In this document: positions 12,441-25,119 of the stretch, in pieces
Position numbering within the stretch: the first letter of the stretch is position 1
Layout: the number at the start of each line of letters is the position of its first letter
Assembly (NCBI RefSeq): GCF_027596085.1
Contig: NC_072449.1
Location: 18,846,834-18,910,833 of the forward strand
Source: Anoplopoma fimbria
Lineage: Eukaryota; Chordata; Actinopteri; Perciformes; Anoplopomatidae
Direction of reading: 5' to 3'
Length of the DNA: 64,000 bases
Translations under genes and position numbers: made by a program
Notes under the pieces: model-generated
Seen by the model: the letters and a program-made list of their open reading frames with translations, nothing else
Database searches by the model: none
What the model was told of the DNA's origin: nothing

Positions 12441-12524
12441 CATGTGACCTACAGTCTTCTTCTTGACGTGGAGCCATCAAGAAACTGAGTCTAACCCCTT
12501 AGTCGGGTTGTAATTGATTCTCCC

Positions 12525-12538
12525 TTTCCCTCTGCTGG
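12525..12538 (-). promoter_or_regulatory. partial CTCF-like word
   Basis: TTTCCCTCTGCTGG read on the minus strand is CCAGCAGAGGGAAA, 12 of 14 positions of the core CCASYAGRKGGCRS. Confidence 0.2.
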
Positions 12539-13661
12539 CTCCTGACAGTGTGTGGGGACAGACCGTGTCCTGTTTGTGTGGTCTGCTACAAACTATATTA
12601 GTAAAGGTCATGGCTGTGTTGAGTGCATGTGTGTCTGAGCAGTAATTAATTAGGCAAACGCCCCCACCTCCTCCTCTCCTGACCTCAGTTGTACGTAGAC
12701 TAATAACCTTGGCACTGTGTAATACATTACACTTTTTTTTTTCTATTGCTTTCGGCCTCTTTGGAGGGAATCATGCAAAAAATAACATATCAAGAGTGAC
12801 ATCATCATTTGCATGTAAATCAAAATCATCCTTCATGGCCTAAATTACAGGAATGAAATGCATGAGTAGTTGTGTGACTTTAATGTCCAGTGAGTCCTGA
12901 TATGTTTGATTTCTGTCAGCTGTACTGGAGTGAGAAGGGGGGGGGGGGGGGGGTTGTATCTCACTGCACACTGATTATGTGTTGGCACACAAATACAATA
13001 ACACACTGCTCAATGCAGTGACCCTTCCCCTACACATTCTCTCACTGCCACCCTATCGCACACTTACCACACCAAACATCGCCAATTTTCCTCAAAATAC
13101 TCTTCCCTCTCCAGTCTGGGATCACCGGACCTGCGCTGATGTCACATGCATGTCCGTGAATGAGTTGCAAAAGAATATGACATAAGATATTCTACATACG
13201 TCCATGAACATCATGTGATTGTTATCAGGCTTTGTGACAATACTCCCAACCAGTGTCAGGCACATACCTGGCTGTATAAAAGGGTTACCAAATCAAGAAC
13301 AACACAAATTATGCCACGGCATTTACTTAGAAAACTGAACGCTGTGAGTTTGAGTTAGTGATAAATACCCAGTCTGTCAACTATGTATGCAGATAGTTGT
13401 AAATCTGGGTCCCATGTGACTGCATGTACAGTACAGTGACATGTGTAAATTTAAAATTGCTATGCTTGCTAAGCTATGCTTATACTAGTATGTATTTTTT
13501 TGCAACTCTTTCCAAACAATACACTCTGGTAAATTTAAATGAAGTATTGGCATTATATGCTGTGCAAATAACTTATTTCTATGTGTGAACATGTACACTT
13601 TCTTTTACGAAGCCGAGTAAAAAAGGCAATACCTTCATGACACAGTGTTGTGCCACCAGAT

Positions 13662-13697
13662 CACACACACACACGCACACGCACACGCACACACAAA
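13662..13697. repeat. degenerate CA tract
   Basis: ACACACACACGCACACGC-type tract. Confidence 0.85.
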
Positions 13698-14008
13698 TAT
13701 AGGGGACTTTCCTACAACCTCACTTCAAGCATTCCAACAACACACTCGTCACACACACCACATTTAAAAAAAAAAAGAACATATCACTCCCCCCTAATAC
13801 AGACACATGCACACACACATTCAGAGTGACCTCTGATGTCTAATGACAAACCTTATGGGAGCCACCACATGGCCAGAGCCACCCATGATGCCAGCACTTT
13901 GACCTGCAACAGTCTGCGGGTGTGTCTAATCACAGCAGTCTGACCACCCTGTTAGACTGCACCAAGTACACTAATGCTGTGTATGATCATGTCCAGACAT
14001 ACGCAAGT

Positions 14009-14028
14009 GTGTGTGTGTGTGTGTGTGT
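14009..14028. repeat. short (GT)n tract
   Basis: About ten GT units. Confidence 0.85.
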
Positions 14029-14384
14029 TTGTCAGTCACTTTCACATACTGGGAATGTTTTCAGTTAGAGCGGCAAACTACTACCCTACCTTTAATCTTT
14101 TAATAGTAAAGTAGGGTTAAAGTTGAAACAGTCACACTGATTATTAAGCTATAATTATTTTTTAAAGTGTAAGTAAAATTTTGTAAATTACATTTCAACT
14201 ATTAATTGCAAAAAGTATTTGCAAAAAAATATTTGTCGCTATGTGTAGCTCTTGCCAAAAACATTTGTTTGAAACATTAATTGAATTATGACAAATTTGC
14301 ACATTCAATATGTAATTTAAAACCAGTTTGCTTGACACAATCCTTAACCTAATAGGATGGACGGGAAATCTTGAAAACAAATCA

Positions 14385-14945
14385 CCCTGGTGACTCAGGC
14401 GAGGTTGCTGAACACCACGTCTACTGGTAGCAGGTTAATTGATTAGGGTGACCCAAGAAACGATTACCAATCATGGAGGGTAAAAGGTTGCTGTCAATCA
14501 TCTGTCCACTCGACCTGAATGAACACAGGCTGGAAGCTTGCATGGTCAATCTCTGCGTAATCTCGGCTATGGCAGAGATTGCTCGGCTGCTATCGGGTCA
14601 AACATGTCGTTCCATAGATATCCTTATAGAAATGATTATGCTATAGGCTCCATTGCGGCAGCAGTGACAGCCACACTGGGCGGCATCAGCATCCCATTAC
14701 CCCGGGACAACAAAGGGTCACGTGGGGTTAGCAGAATTCGGCATGCGCCTCCACTCGTTCACAGGACCAGCAGCGCTTGGGACAGGAGGTCACCTAATCA
14801 CCTTGCAGAGCCATCTCCGTGGGAGGAAAGGGGACGCGAGAGGTGGGGGGGGAATCAACTTTAAATCTGCAGTGATGAAAAATCAATAAAGCAGTAATTG
14901 CTTGGCTTATCACTGTGCAATGAAACAAATTGGGAGGAGAAGGGA
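14385..14945. promoter_or_regulatory. candidate conserved noncoding element with Pbx-Prep site
   Basis: Unique block made of two AT-rich motif clusters around a GC-rich middle. The left cluster (14400-14510) has AGGTTAATTGATTAGGGTGA, CGATTACCAATCATGG and the perfect Pbx-Prep/Meis word CTGTCAATCA. The right cluster (14870-14940) has GATGAAAAATCAATAAAGC, AGTAATTGC and GCTTATCACTGTGCAATG. The middle (14650-14860) is a mixed region with GGGCGGCATCAGCATCCC. No protein similarity was seen in any frame. Confidence 0.48.
14491..14500 (-). promoter_or_regulatory. Pbx-Prep/Meis composite site
   Basis: CTGTCAATCA is the exact reverse complement of TGATTGACAG, the known composite binding word of Pbx with Prep/Meis TALE proteins. 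It sits inside a homeodomain-rich island. Confidence 0.5.
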
Positions 14946-15028
14946 GGCAAGGAGAAGGCTGGCTTCCATGCTGCACGCCAGGTTTTTTTTTTGGCTGCAG
15001 CGTGTGGAGCTGAGCATATCACCAAAAG

Positions 15029-15029
15029 G

Positions 15030-15062
<33 letters not shown>
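15029..15062. repeat. (GA)n simple repeat
   Basis: AGAGAG tract of about 34 bp within a G/A-rich stretch. Confidence 0.95.
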
Positions 15063-15065
<3 letters not shown>

Positions 15066-15114
15066 AAAAGGAGAGGAGAGGAGTTTGGGCTTCAGTGGTC
15101 CAAGGCAAGGAAAA

Positions 15115-15660
15115 AAGGTCTCCTCGTGATAATTAAATCTTCTCACACTGATTTTCTGCCAAATTTATTTCCCCGGGGACCATAACTCTGATTCAGTGCT
15201 TACAAGCCTTGCATAACTAATCATTTCAACGTGGGGGGAACCACCAACCTGAATGAATTGGGAGGAGAGAGGAGAAAATAAAAAAAGAGGAATGGCTAGA
15301 CCAAATGTGTGGCACTATTCATCTCTAAATGAATCATTATTTAGGCAGGACAAAAATCAGAAATAAGTGTGGAATGTCTTCAGATTCAGTTTGAAACAGA
15401 CTTTCAAAGTGAAGGTGTAATTGATTGTCAATGTACTCTCATTACACTGTTTTTTGCAGAGCTATACGAGCAGAAAACATCCTTTAATTCCTGGAACAAA
15501 TGGAAACAATAAAGCCAATGAAGTGTCGGCTCAATATTCCTCTGACTGTTCCTGGCATGATTGTGTTGAACATAATAACACAACAAATAAGGCCATTTAT
15601 CTGAAGTAACGACAGGAGATGAGGCTAACTCCGCTAATCAATACAGAATCAATACAAACC
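15115..15660. promoter_or_regulatory. candidate conserved noncoding element
   Basis: Holds GTGATAATTAAATC, CATAACTAATCATTTC, AAATGAATCATTATTTAGG, TTCCTGGCATGATTGTG, GGCCATTTATCTG and CCGCTAATCAATAC. Apart from a G-run and short A-run there is no repeat. Read as one or two enhancer-like units. Confidence 0.42.
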
Positions 15661-16560
15661 AGATTTTCTTACATCAAAATCACTGAGACAGATCTTTCTT
15701 CAGCGCAGAGTGCACAAGAGCAATACAGTGCCTCCCTGGAGCCCGGGGGGTGGATCATATAGCCGGTGAAAAGAATACAGCTTTAAAAAAAAAAGTATAA
15801 TGCTCTGCCCTGAGAGAGGATGCTGGGAACGATAATTATAGCTGGGTATAATTCAGACACTCTCCTTATTGAATCCTCATGTTTTAGTTAATGTGATGAG
15901 ATCATGGACACCAGATCAGTCGTGTTTACCAGCGGATGAATTTCACCGCTTGTCCTTCAAGTGGCAGCCTGAGCAGCGGCGATGCTGCTCAGCGAGGTAG
16001 CGTGGCACGCCACACCATGGCCCCGGTAATTAAAACATTTAAAGCAGAGCCAGCCCCCGTGTGCTCCCGGGGTGTGATATGGGGGTCACGCGCCTGTAGA
16101 TTCTAATTTGCGCACCATTTGTATTCATGACAGGCACGTGCTAAATATTTAACAGCAGCCCGGCAGGAGTTTTGTATTGTTAGGCTTTCCAGGTCAAATA
16201 ATTTGATTTCAAGGCAGATTACATTAAGCGTCAATGTCCAAGCCACTACTCTCACTTGCCTCTCATTTCCTGTCTTTTATTACAACCGAGATAGGCCAGA
16301 ACTGAAGGGATATGGCTTTGGATAATACAAGAGCTTGTTATCCGTGGATTAGTTATTATTTTCAATTAGAAAAGGGATCACATCGTTTATTATGGACGCA
16401 CACACCCACAACGGTATATGCAGACACTTGCAGGCAGAGCGGAAATTTTAGCTGACTGAGAAATGGTTCAGTGGAGCATGTAATCACACCTAACAAGATA
16501 AATATAATTTCAAACAAATGACGGCGCGGGCACATGCGCCCTTAATAATATTTAATTTGT
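15660..16560. promoter_or_regulatory. large candidate conserved noncoding element
   Basis: The longest repeat-free, balanced-composition island in the window. It holds GGTAATTAAAACATTTAAAG, GATTCTAATTTGCGCACC, ATTTGTATTCATGACAGG, CACGTGCTAAATATTTAAC, GTTTTGTATTGTTAGGC, CAAATAATTTGATTTC, TTTTCAATTAGAAAAGG and TTAATAATATTTAATTTG. It also carries two adjacent hairpins at 15969-16013. The mix of AT cores with unmethylated-looking CpG words (AGCGGCGATG, GGTCACGCGCC) is typical of ultra-conserved developmental enhancers. No coding frame or splice pair with known similarity was found. Confidence 0.52.
15969..15992. other. perfect 9-bp hairpin
   Basis: CTGAGCAGC, a 6-bp loop, then GCTGCTCAG. A second smaller inverted repeat, GTGGC-AC-GCCAC, follows at about 16002-16013. 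Confidence 0.85.
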
Positions 16561-16639
16561 ATTGATTTAACCGAGGCATCCTAAGTATGTGTATTCTCTC
16601 TTTTTCTGTATGTTGAACAAGAAGGCAAGAAACCAAATC

Positions 16640-17170
16640 CAGACATTTTCTGTTTCAGCCAAGGCCCTGTGGTGATTGACAACAGGGCTAGTTAAACGGT
16701 GATGAGGCGTTAATGGATGCTAGGTCGAGGAAGTGAGGGAGGGGGGGTGGTTGGATCTGCGGCTGAATATTTAATGGTCATATAATTCCTGAACACAGAC
16801 ACACACAGACAGGTACACACCGAACCTGTGACCTGTCCTACACACCGCGTAATTAGGGAAACAGTCCTTTCGTTTAACTGCCAAAAGAGCACACGGTAGG
16901 TATATATCCCCTTAATGATATGGGTTAAAGAGCTATTATACGTCTCATTAAAATATATGATCTCCCAATCTGGTGGTGGTTTGAGGTAATGGGGAAAGTG
17001 CAGCATAAGGTCTAAAATACCATCTGCATGCTTTAGGCAAGTTCCAATCCATATCTACATAATTCGGTGTGTTGGAGAGTGGCTGCACAAATGAAAAGAT
17101 GTTTCTGTCAGCGCCTCGAGAACGACACATCAACGACTGTGAGGGAATGAACTGGGGTTATCAAGCATTT
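16640..17170. promoter_or_regulatory. candidate conserved noncoding element
   Basis: Holds GGTGATTGACAAC (one base off the Pbx-Prep word), GGCGTTAATGG, GCGTAATTAGGG, CCCTTAATGATATGGG and CTCATTAAAATATATG. A G-run near 16741 and a short CA tract near 16800 interrupt it. Confidence 0.38.
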
Positions 17171-17516
17171 GACATCAATTTTCATGTCAACTGGTTAATG
17201 CGTTACCTTTTTCTTTAACTCTGATGAACATTAAGAAAATATATTTAAAGAAAAGCAGGAGGAAATAATACGATTATTAAAGCCTTAAACAAACTGACCC
17301 CTGACACATTTATTCAATGTAAGTGAGAAGGGTGTCATGGAGACATATCTCTTTCTAATCATAGTTTAAATTATCTCTCTTAATTTCTGGCCATTAAACT
17401 TTGTCATTCCCAGTTGTGCTGTTATTGAAAAATCTTAAACTGACATGCTTCTGAGAAATAAGCAAAAAGAAAAATACCACTTGGGCTGAACAACATGATG
17501 TAACATCTATTTTGTT

Positions 17517-17575
17517 GTTGAGAGCCGTTGAGAGGCAATCAAAATGTTTCCAATCTCGTATTTTGCACCTTTAAT
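17517..17575 (+). repeat. dispersed repeat, copy 1 (pair with 62228-62286)
   Basis: 59 bp with the phrase TTGAGAGGCAATCAAAATG, CAATCTCG and GCACCTTTAAT. It aligns without gaps to 62228-62286 with 10 mismatches (about 83% identity), same strand. I recognise the phrase as common in fish genomes but do not name the family. Confidence 0.8.
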
Positions 17576-17599
17576 AACAACAGATACAACTTTTTTTTT

Positions 17600-17770
17600 T
17601 TAAACGGTTAGATGATTAATTATGTTTGTGAATCGACAGAAAATTAAACAGCAACTATTTTGATAATCAATTATTATAAAATTAGTATTTTGTTCATGTA
17701 AAAAAGCCAAACATTCACTGGCACCAGCATCATTGTAAATGTGAGAATTTTAATATAGCACTACTTGCTG
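17600..17770 (+). repeat. fish dispersed repeat of the 'AATCGACAGAAAATTAA' type, partial
   Basis: Contains GAATCGACAGAAAATTAA, CAGCAACTATTTTGATAATC and AAAAGCCAAACATTCACTGG. This is a phrase I know as a very abundant MITE-like element of percomorph fish. Other copies are seen near 26.5, 31.4, 34.6 and 49.5-50.1 kb. Confidence 0.7.
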
Positions 17771-19638
<1,868 letters not shown>

Positions 19639-20280
19639 TTTAATAACAGCACATTTCATGTCCTCATTTATGTCATGCTCTGGTCAGAGCAAGGACCAGG
19701 GTCATTATTCCATCTAAAGACTTTTATTACTGCTAGACCATCCACTGAAAATAACTATATGAATGTTCATAGAGCTCATCTTTGTGTGTATGTGTGTGTC
19801 TGCATGTCCTATGTTGACAGGATAAATTTACTGCCTGCAAAGCTAAGCACATTTCCACCTATGCATCTTTATGTAGATTACAGCTGTCCTAATAAAAACT
19901 AAGAAGTGTAATCAGCATCTCTAAGTTCATGTTTTGCAAAGTATATATGAACTGCGAAGGAAGATTTCTCGTTTACAAGACAAGGGCACTTTCGCTCATG
20001 TGTTAATGTAAACATATTAGATGTGTTTAAGTCTGTATAAATCACTTAAATTGCGGAGAGGGCATTGACTACAAAATAGACAAGAAGCAGGAGCATAGCA
20101 AGAGTTTTCTAAAAACCAATACACAATTTTTGTTTTACTCACGTTCACATTCATGGTATGGGAGTTTTAGAAAACTGGATAAAGTTTTATTTTTGTTTTT
20201 AGAAACACATCCTACAGTTTATTTAAGACAGACATTTTGCAACGAAAATACTATTTATGTACGTATATACAGTTCCTTAC

Positions 20281-20352
20281 CATCCTCTAGTTTCTTCCGG
20301 GCCTCCTCCTCCCTCTTTGCTACTTTGGCTTTCAGCACCTCGTCCGTCTTAG
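20281..20352 (-). CDS. rsrc1: RSRC1 exon B (coiled-coil), 72 bp, phase 1/1
   Basis: Internal coding exon of RSRC1. With the G carried from the previous exon it encodes AKTDEVLKAKVAKREEEARK followed by KLED, then one base into the next codon. Human RSRC1 has [20 protein letters not shown] and KEED at this position. The stretch is a highly charged Lys/Glu helix, part of the coiled coil that gives the protein its name. The acceptor is GTCTTTCTTTTTTAG before 20352; the donor is GATG|GTAAGG after 20281. Phase 1 on both sides fits the neighbours. The exon stands alone between introns of 37 kb and 16 kb. Confidence 0.93.
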
Positions 20353-20859
20353 CTAAAAAAGAAAGACAGCAGTGTTAGGAGCAAAGCAGAACTTCAGGAA
20401 CATCATAAAAGTTTTATTAACGGAAAACAATTTAAAAGTGTTAGATTCATAGCTATTAAGGAATGCATTATTAATTATGATACATGATTATATATCTGTA
20501 CTGAAAATAAAATGAACACAAATAATAAAAAAATATATTTCAATTTGATGTTCCCATTTAAAAAACACACATTTGTACGCACAAGTCACAAATGCTCTTT
20601 CTGTGGGAGATACTGTGCTTTGATACTCATCACAATGCAGAAAAAATCAGAGAATCATTGGATCAACAGTAAACGTACAAATCAACAAAAATATGCATCA
20701 TGTCTTCTTCTTCTTTCCCTACCAGACAGCATCCTTCTCTGCTTTCCCTTCATTCCCCTGTAAAAGCCAGCGAGTCTTCCTGAGAGGTGTTTATCGTTTC
20801 GGCATAATGAAAAGCTTAAGAGAAAGTGAGGCTGCGGGAGTAAACACTCGTCAGGGCAT

Positions 20860-21150
20860 TTTAAGCATCTCTCATTGTGAGCCGTGTTGTCTCGGCTCCC
20901 TTTTCCTCCGCCTTTCCCCCTGAATAATCAAGATGTTAAGCCACATTAAAAAATATAATGCCATGTATGGCAGGACTATCAATACTGCCTCTAAATTAAT
21001 TACATTTCCGTTGCGGCGCATCATTTATTTTGCAGCGTTAAGGCCTCGGCGGAGCCATTCGCCTTTATTGCTATCTCACTTGGTTGATGAGTGAGCTATG
21101 TAAAATTGAGTCTCCAATATCATTACACTTAATGAGTTTAAACTTTGGGA
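20860..21150. promoter_or_regulatory. candidate conserved noncoding element
   Basis: Holds CTGAATAATCAAGATG, CATTAAAAAATATAATGCC, CTCTAAATTAATTACATTTC, CGTTGCGGCGCATCATTTATT, GCCTTTATTGC and CATTACACTTAATGAG. AT-rich cores are interleaved with CpG words. It is unique within the window and lies 500 bp upstream (in gene sense) of exon B. Confidence 0.44.
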
Positions 21151-21448
21151 GGAAAAAAAAAAAAAACAGACACCGAAGAAGAGAGCGAGCAGAAGGGGGA
21201 GGATGAGAATGAGAACACTGCACTGTTTTGGGGAAGTTAATACAATATAAGAGTGGGTGTAAGTGTTTGTGAGCGCTTACAGAATGTTTGTGTTAGGGCA
21301 CAGCTGTGGGTGTCCAAATGTGGTTTTATTGCACCACTTGAGATGAATGCATGTGTGTGTTTTGTGTACACTCCCGGTTTTGTGTCTGATTGTGTGTTAG
21401 ACTTTTCACTGCAAGCAAATATGTTACATAAAAATACATACATCATCT

Positions 21449-21468
21449 GTGTGTGTGTGTGTGTGTGT
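21449..21468. repeat. short (GT)n tract
   Basis: About ten GT units. A similar tract lies at about 21653-21672. Confidence 0.85.
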
Positions 21469-21856
21469 TTGGATGCAGGAGGCCATGGGTTGCGCTAGTC
21501 TCTCTGTGACTGCTCTGCTGTTTTTGTTCAGTAATTGGCGTAGACAAAGAACCGTCACACTGCTGTTACGGCTGGTTAAGTCTGGAGGTTCCGCATCTTT
21601 ACTAACAATGACTTTACATGGATGGCTGAACCTTCCTCTACCTCCCTCAGCTGTGTGTGTGTGTGTGTGTGTAGGAGCATGCCTAACCAAACAAGCCCTA
21701 ATCAATCAATCTCTCTTAGTTAACAAAACCATAATGTAGTAAGTTTGTGTGTATGTACCGAAAAATAAACTACAGGCTGCAACATCCGTGCATCTCTTTG
21801 CAACTACATTCATGACTTTTCTTGTTTGTATGCACAGATGTGGATGTCTGTGCATA

Positions 21857-21956
<100 letters not shown>

Positions 21957-22394
21957 TTTTTGTGCAAGTTAGTGAACTCCTCTCTGTGTTCTCCAGTTCC
22001 CTCTTTGCTGGGGGCTACCGAGAGGCAGGTAGGAGACGGTATTGGTGGTGAAATGGAGCTGGGATGGAGAAGGGGGAAGGAGGAGGAGGGGGATAAAAAG
22101 GGAAAGGCAGAGAGATGGGGGCCATGTAGGAAAACGGAAGAACTGACAGCGAGGGGAACGGATCAAAAATAAGAGAAAAAGCCTCGCCTGCCGTGCACAC
22201 AAACAACAGGAGTGATTTGTCGCCTCTTTTTGTTTGCATGTTTATCCTCCACCTCTATCACTCCCCCCCCCCCTCCCCCCTCCCAACAGGTTCTCTTATC
22301 CTCTCGCTCTCTCTTCTCTCTTTCTGTTTTGCCCTCTCCCACCCCTCCCCGTTTTTTTTTTTTATGCTTTCTCTTCCTTCTCTTGCTCATCTCT

Positions 22395-22560
22395 CTAGTA
22401 CACTGCGCCTGGGGGCGATAGCAGCAAATCAAACTGTTTATCCATCTCTCATCAGTGCGCTGCCTCTCGGGGTTCCTGCCCCCTCAAAACAATGAAAGTA
22501 GGCCTGAGCACTGAGCCAGGGATACGATTTAATTACATCAATAAAGAGCTCTGCTTTAAA
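22395..22560. promoter_or_regulatory. weak candidate regulatory island
   Basis: GGGGCGATAGCAGCAAATC, CTGTTTATCC, CGATTTAATTACATCAATAAAG. It ends at an A-run (about 22558-22577) and is preceded by a C/T-rich tract (22255-22395). Confidence 0.3.
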
Positions 22561-22779
22561 AAAAAAAAAAAAAAAAAGATAAACTACAAAACAATACATT
22601 ACAGCAAAACACTTTGCCACACTATCATGAATAGCCTGTTAACATTACAGTTGCATGTAAAAAGAATTAAGCCTCACAGCTGTGCCCATCTAGAAATAAA
22701 GGCATATCTGTGCGAAGGGGCTGCTTATTGGAAGTATATTTCTTGGCAACTTAGTGGCTCCAGTTCATTGTAGGATAAT

Positions 22780-23020
22780 TCTGTGATGGACTTTTATTAA
22801 AGCGGGTAATAAACGGCCGGGTGTTGGGGAGAGGAGAGGCCTTTCACTTCATTTACACTTCGTTCAGTCTTGGCTGCAGGGGCGGAGGGAAAGAGGAGCG
22901 ATGGCAGCAGGAAGGGGCGGCGAGCGTCACCGAAATCGCATTGTGATTATGAGTGTAATTGCAGCTCAGGGGCCCAGGGGCCATGTAGCTCTGATGGCGC
23001 TAGAAGATGTTTTATGCACA
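22780..23020. promoter_or_regulatory. candidate conserved noncoding element
   Basis: GACTTTTATTAAAGCGGG, AATAAACGGCCGGG, CATTGTGATTATGAG, GTGTAATTGCAGC and GGGGCCATGTAGC, with a GGGGCGG box. Flanked by G/A-rich and C/T-rich simple DNA. Confidence 0.35.
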
Positions 23021-23224
23021 GCAACAGAGAGGAAGAAAGTGAGAGAGAGGAAGAGTGGGAGCGAGAGGCAGGCTGCCAGAATGTTTGCTGTTTTCTCTTT
23101 ACAGACTCTCCTCTTTTCTCCTCCCTTCTTTTTCTCCTTTTCTTCTCCTCCCCTCCCAAACGTCCTCCTTTACTCCTCTCCTATTCTCCTCTCTCCTCCT
23201 CTCGCTTTCTTTCTGTCCTCCTCC

Positions 23225-23545
23225 CCTTGGCAGGATTAGCTGGGTCTCGTTAGAGGGGAAATGTAATAATGCTCCCACCAGGTGGAATCGGGCCCGCTCC
23301 ATTATCAGCCGGGAGATGGATGGGCCGTGTAGGGCCGGCGGGGGCCACGCGCGCACGCAATTTAGATTCAATAAACTGGCAAAGCAAGACCCCCAATCTG
23401 ATTTATCTCTTACACGCCGCCAATGCTTGCTGCTACGATGCTGATTCCCTATTACCACTCAGAGAGGGACTATTCATTGGATGTAAGGCACGGCAGTAAG
23501 AGAGGCTTGTCGGGCCCCCGGGACGGCAGCAAAACAGATACAGCA
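23225..23545. promoter_or_regulatory. candidate conserved noncoding element
   Basis: Island with GGATTAGCTGGG, AATGTAATAATGC, the CTCF-like CCACCAGGTGG (23275-23285), CCATTATCAGCC, GGGCCACGCGCGCACGC, AATTTAGATTCAATAAAC and CTGATTTATCTC (Pbx-Hox-like TGATTTAT at 23399-23406), followed by CACGCCGCCAATGC. It is unusually GC- and CpG-rich for an intron and has no recognised coding similarity. Confidence 0.45.
23275..23285 (+). promoter_or_regulatory. partial CTCF-like / E-box palindrome
   Basis: CCACCAGGTGG fits the first 11 positions of the CTCF core but not the last three. It also contains a CAGGTG E-box (Snail/Zeb type) in a near-palindrome. Confidence 0.3.
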
Positions 23546-23909
23546 GTGGGTTAATACGTTTACACACAGATAAGCAATTAAATCTAAGGCTGAGGTGAGT
23601 TATAGAGTTATTAAGGAGGGATTGGAGGGGGAAGGAAGGGAGGGATAGGGGGTGAGAAAAAGAAGGAGGGAGATGTTATTCAGCACAGTGGTGTGGTAGC
23701 TTGGGCCTTAGGCTGGGTACAGTAAGTATTAGAAGTGAGAAAGGCTACCATATTATAGAGTTCATGAGGTGAGAGAACAACAGAAGAGCAGCAGCCTGCC
23801 CACGTCGTTCAATAAACTCAATACAACACTTACAAACTAGCAATGCTGGAGACAGAGGTCAAAACAACAGTTATCCACTTAGTCTGTGCGTTTGTGTGAG
23901 TTTATGAGA

Positions 23910-23929
23910 ATATATATATATATATATAT
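23910..23929. repeat. (AT)10 simple repeat
   Basis: ATATAT tract. Confidence 0.9.
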
Positions 23930-23999
23930 GCAAGTGCATTTCTTCCTGTCTAAATGTTAGCTGGTATGTGTTGGCGTAATAGGCATATTCATATCCAGT

Positions 24000-24240
24000 G
24001 TAGAGCCGCAGTGATGTTAGCGGTGTTGGTAGTGGTGGGTGTCATTCCAGTAAAGCCGCCAATCAAAGCGAATCTGAATGTCAGCAGGAGAGGAGGTGTG
24101 ATAAATCAGCCTCACACCCAACGACAAACAGAATATTAGAGGCAGCGCAGCGCCATTGGAAAAATGTCCCTTCCAATCAGCCGAGCACTTTAAAGTGAAG
24201 CTCAACAGCCGGGGCCTCCGACCAACACTGAATAACAGAG
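24000..24240. promoter_or_regulatory. candidate conserved noncoding element
   Basis: GCCGCCAATCAAAGCGAATC, GTGATAAATCAGCC, CAGAATATTAGAGG, GCGCAGCGCCATTGG and CTTCCAATCAGCCG. Two CCAAT-type words, one ATAAATCA Pbx-Hox-like word, and CpG-rich pieces without repeats. Confidence 0.36.
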
Positions 24241-25105
24241 AGACGGATAAGACAATTAAATAAATAAATAAGATGGAGACAGGATGACTGGATGCTGCTT
24301 CAGGTTGTTACCAATGAGGGATTCAAAAGAAGGCTTAAACCTACACCAACACATGCCATACCATATCCTCAAACAGCTTTTCATTTTTTAAAGGTTGCCA
24401 ATTTAAACTTTACATTTAGTGTGAGGCAAACATTGATTTATGGATGAAAAAGGTAAATAATTGACCAAATAACTGAAAAACTGCAGCGGTTTAAATAAAA
24501 ACCAGCCTAATCAAAGATATCCCAATGTGATTTATTTTCAAATATAATTTAGTCCTATAGGACAAGACAGACAGGTCAGATGCAGCTCGACTCCACAGCT
24601 GCTCCACCAATAAGAAGAACTTCAGGGATCATTCATTTTTCAAGTTTGAATGCAGCATGTATGAAGGTAAGAGTTACTACTTTACTCTTTGTTAACACAA
24701 CGTATAATATTGTCAGAAAGAGACAGAGAGAGAGACAGTGGTGGACTTAAATCAGAAGCTTGCTAGCCTTCTTGGTTTCCACAAACAAAGCTGGGATCAC
24801 ATTATGTGTAGTTAATGTCACACCAACATGGGGGACAAAGTTTAGCTAAACTGGCATTGCACTTTTTGTAATGGTACTTAACTTACAAATGTATTAAATG
24901 CTACCCATTATTACCACTGCATCATTCTGAACTGATAAATGATCCTCATCTGACCAGACCAGGGTGTCTTAAGATCGATACAGTACTTGCTCAAAAAGTT
25001 TCCGCTTGTTCAGGTGAAAAAAAGTTGAACCTTGAGACAGAAACCCACAGTATCTGCTGGTGCAGAGGTTAAATGAATCATGGGAAGAAGCACCACTCAA
25101 AGCGA

Positions 25106-25119
25106 CCACTAGGTGGCAC
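25106..25119 (+). promoter_or_regulatory. CTCF-like site, full core consensus
   Basis: CCACTAGGTGGCAC matches every position of CCASYAGRKGGCRS on the plus strand, the same orientation as the site at 2197-2210. The flank CACAGCAC shows no clear further extension of the motif. Confidence 0.55.

Noticed and set aside
22870..23253. Overlapping Ser/Arg/Pro-rich open frames that might be the RSRC1 RS domain
   Set aside because: They come from G/A-rich and C/T-rich simple tracts. The RS domain must precede exon A, so it lies beyond 64000. No RSRSRS run with splice sites is seen here.
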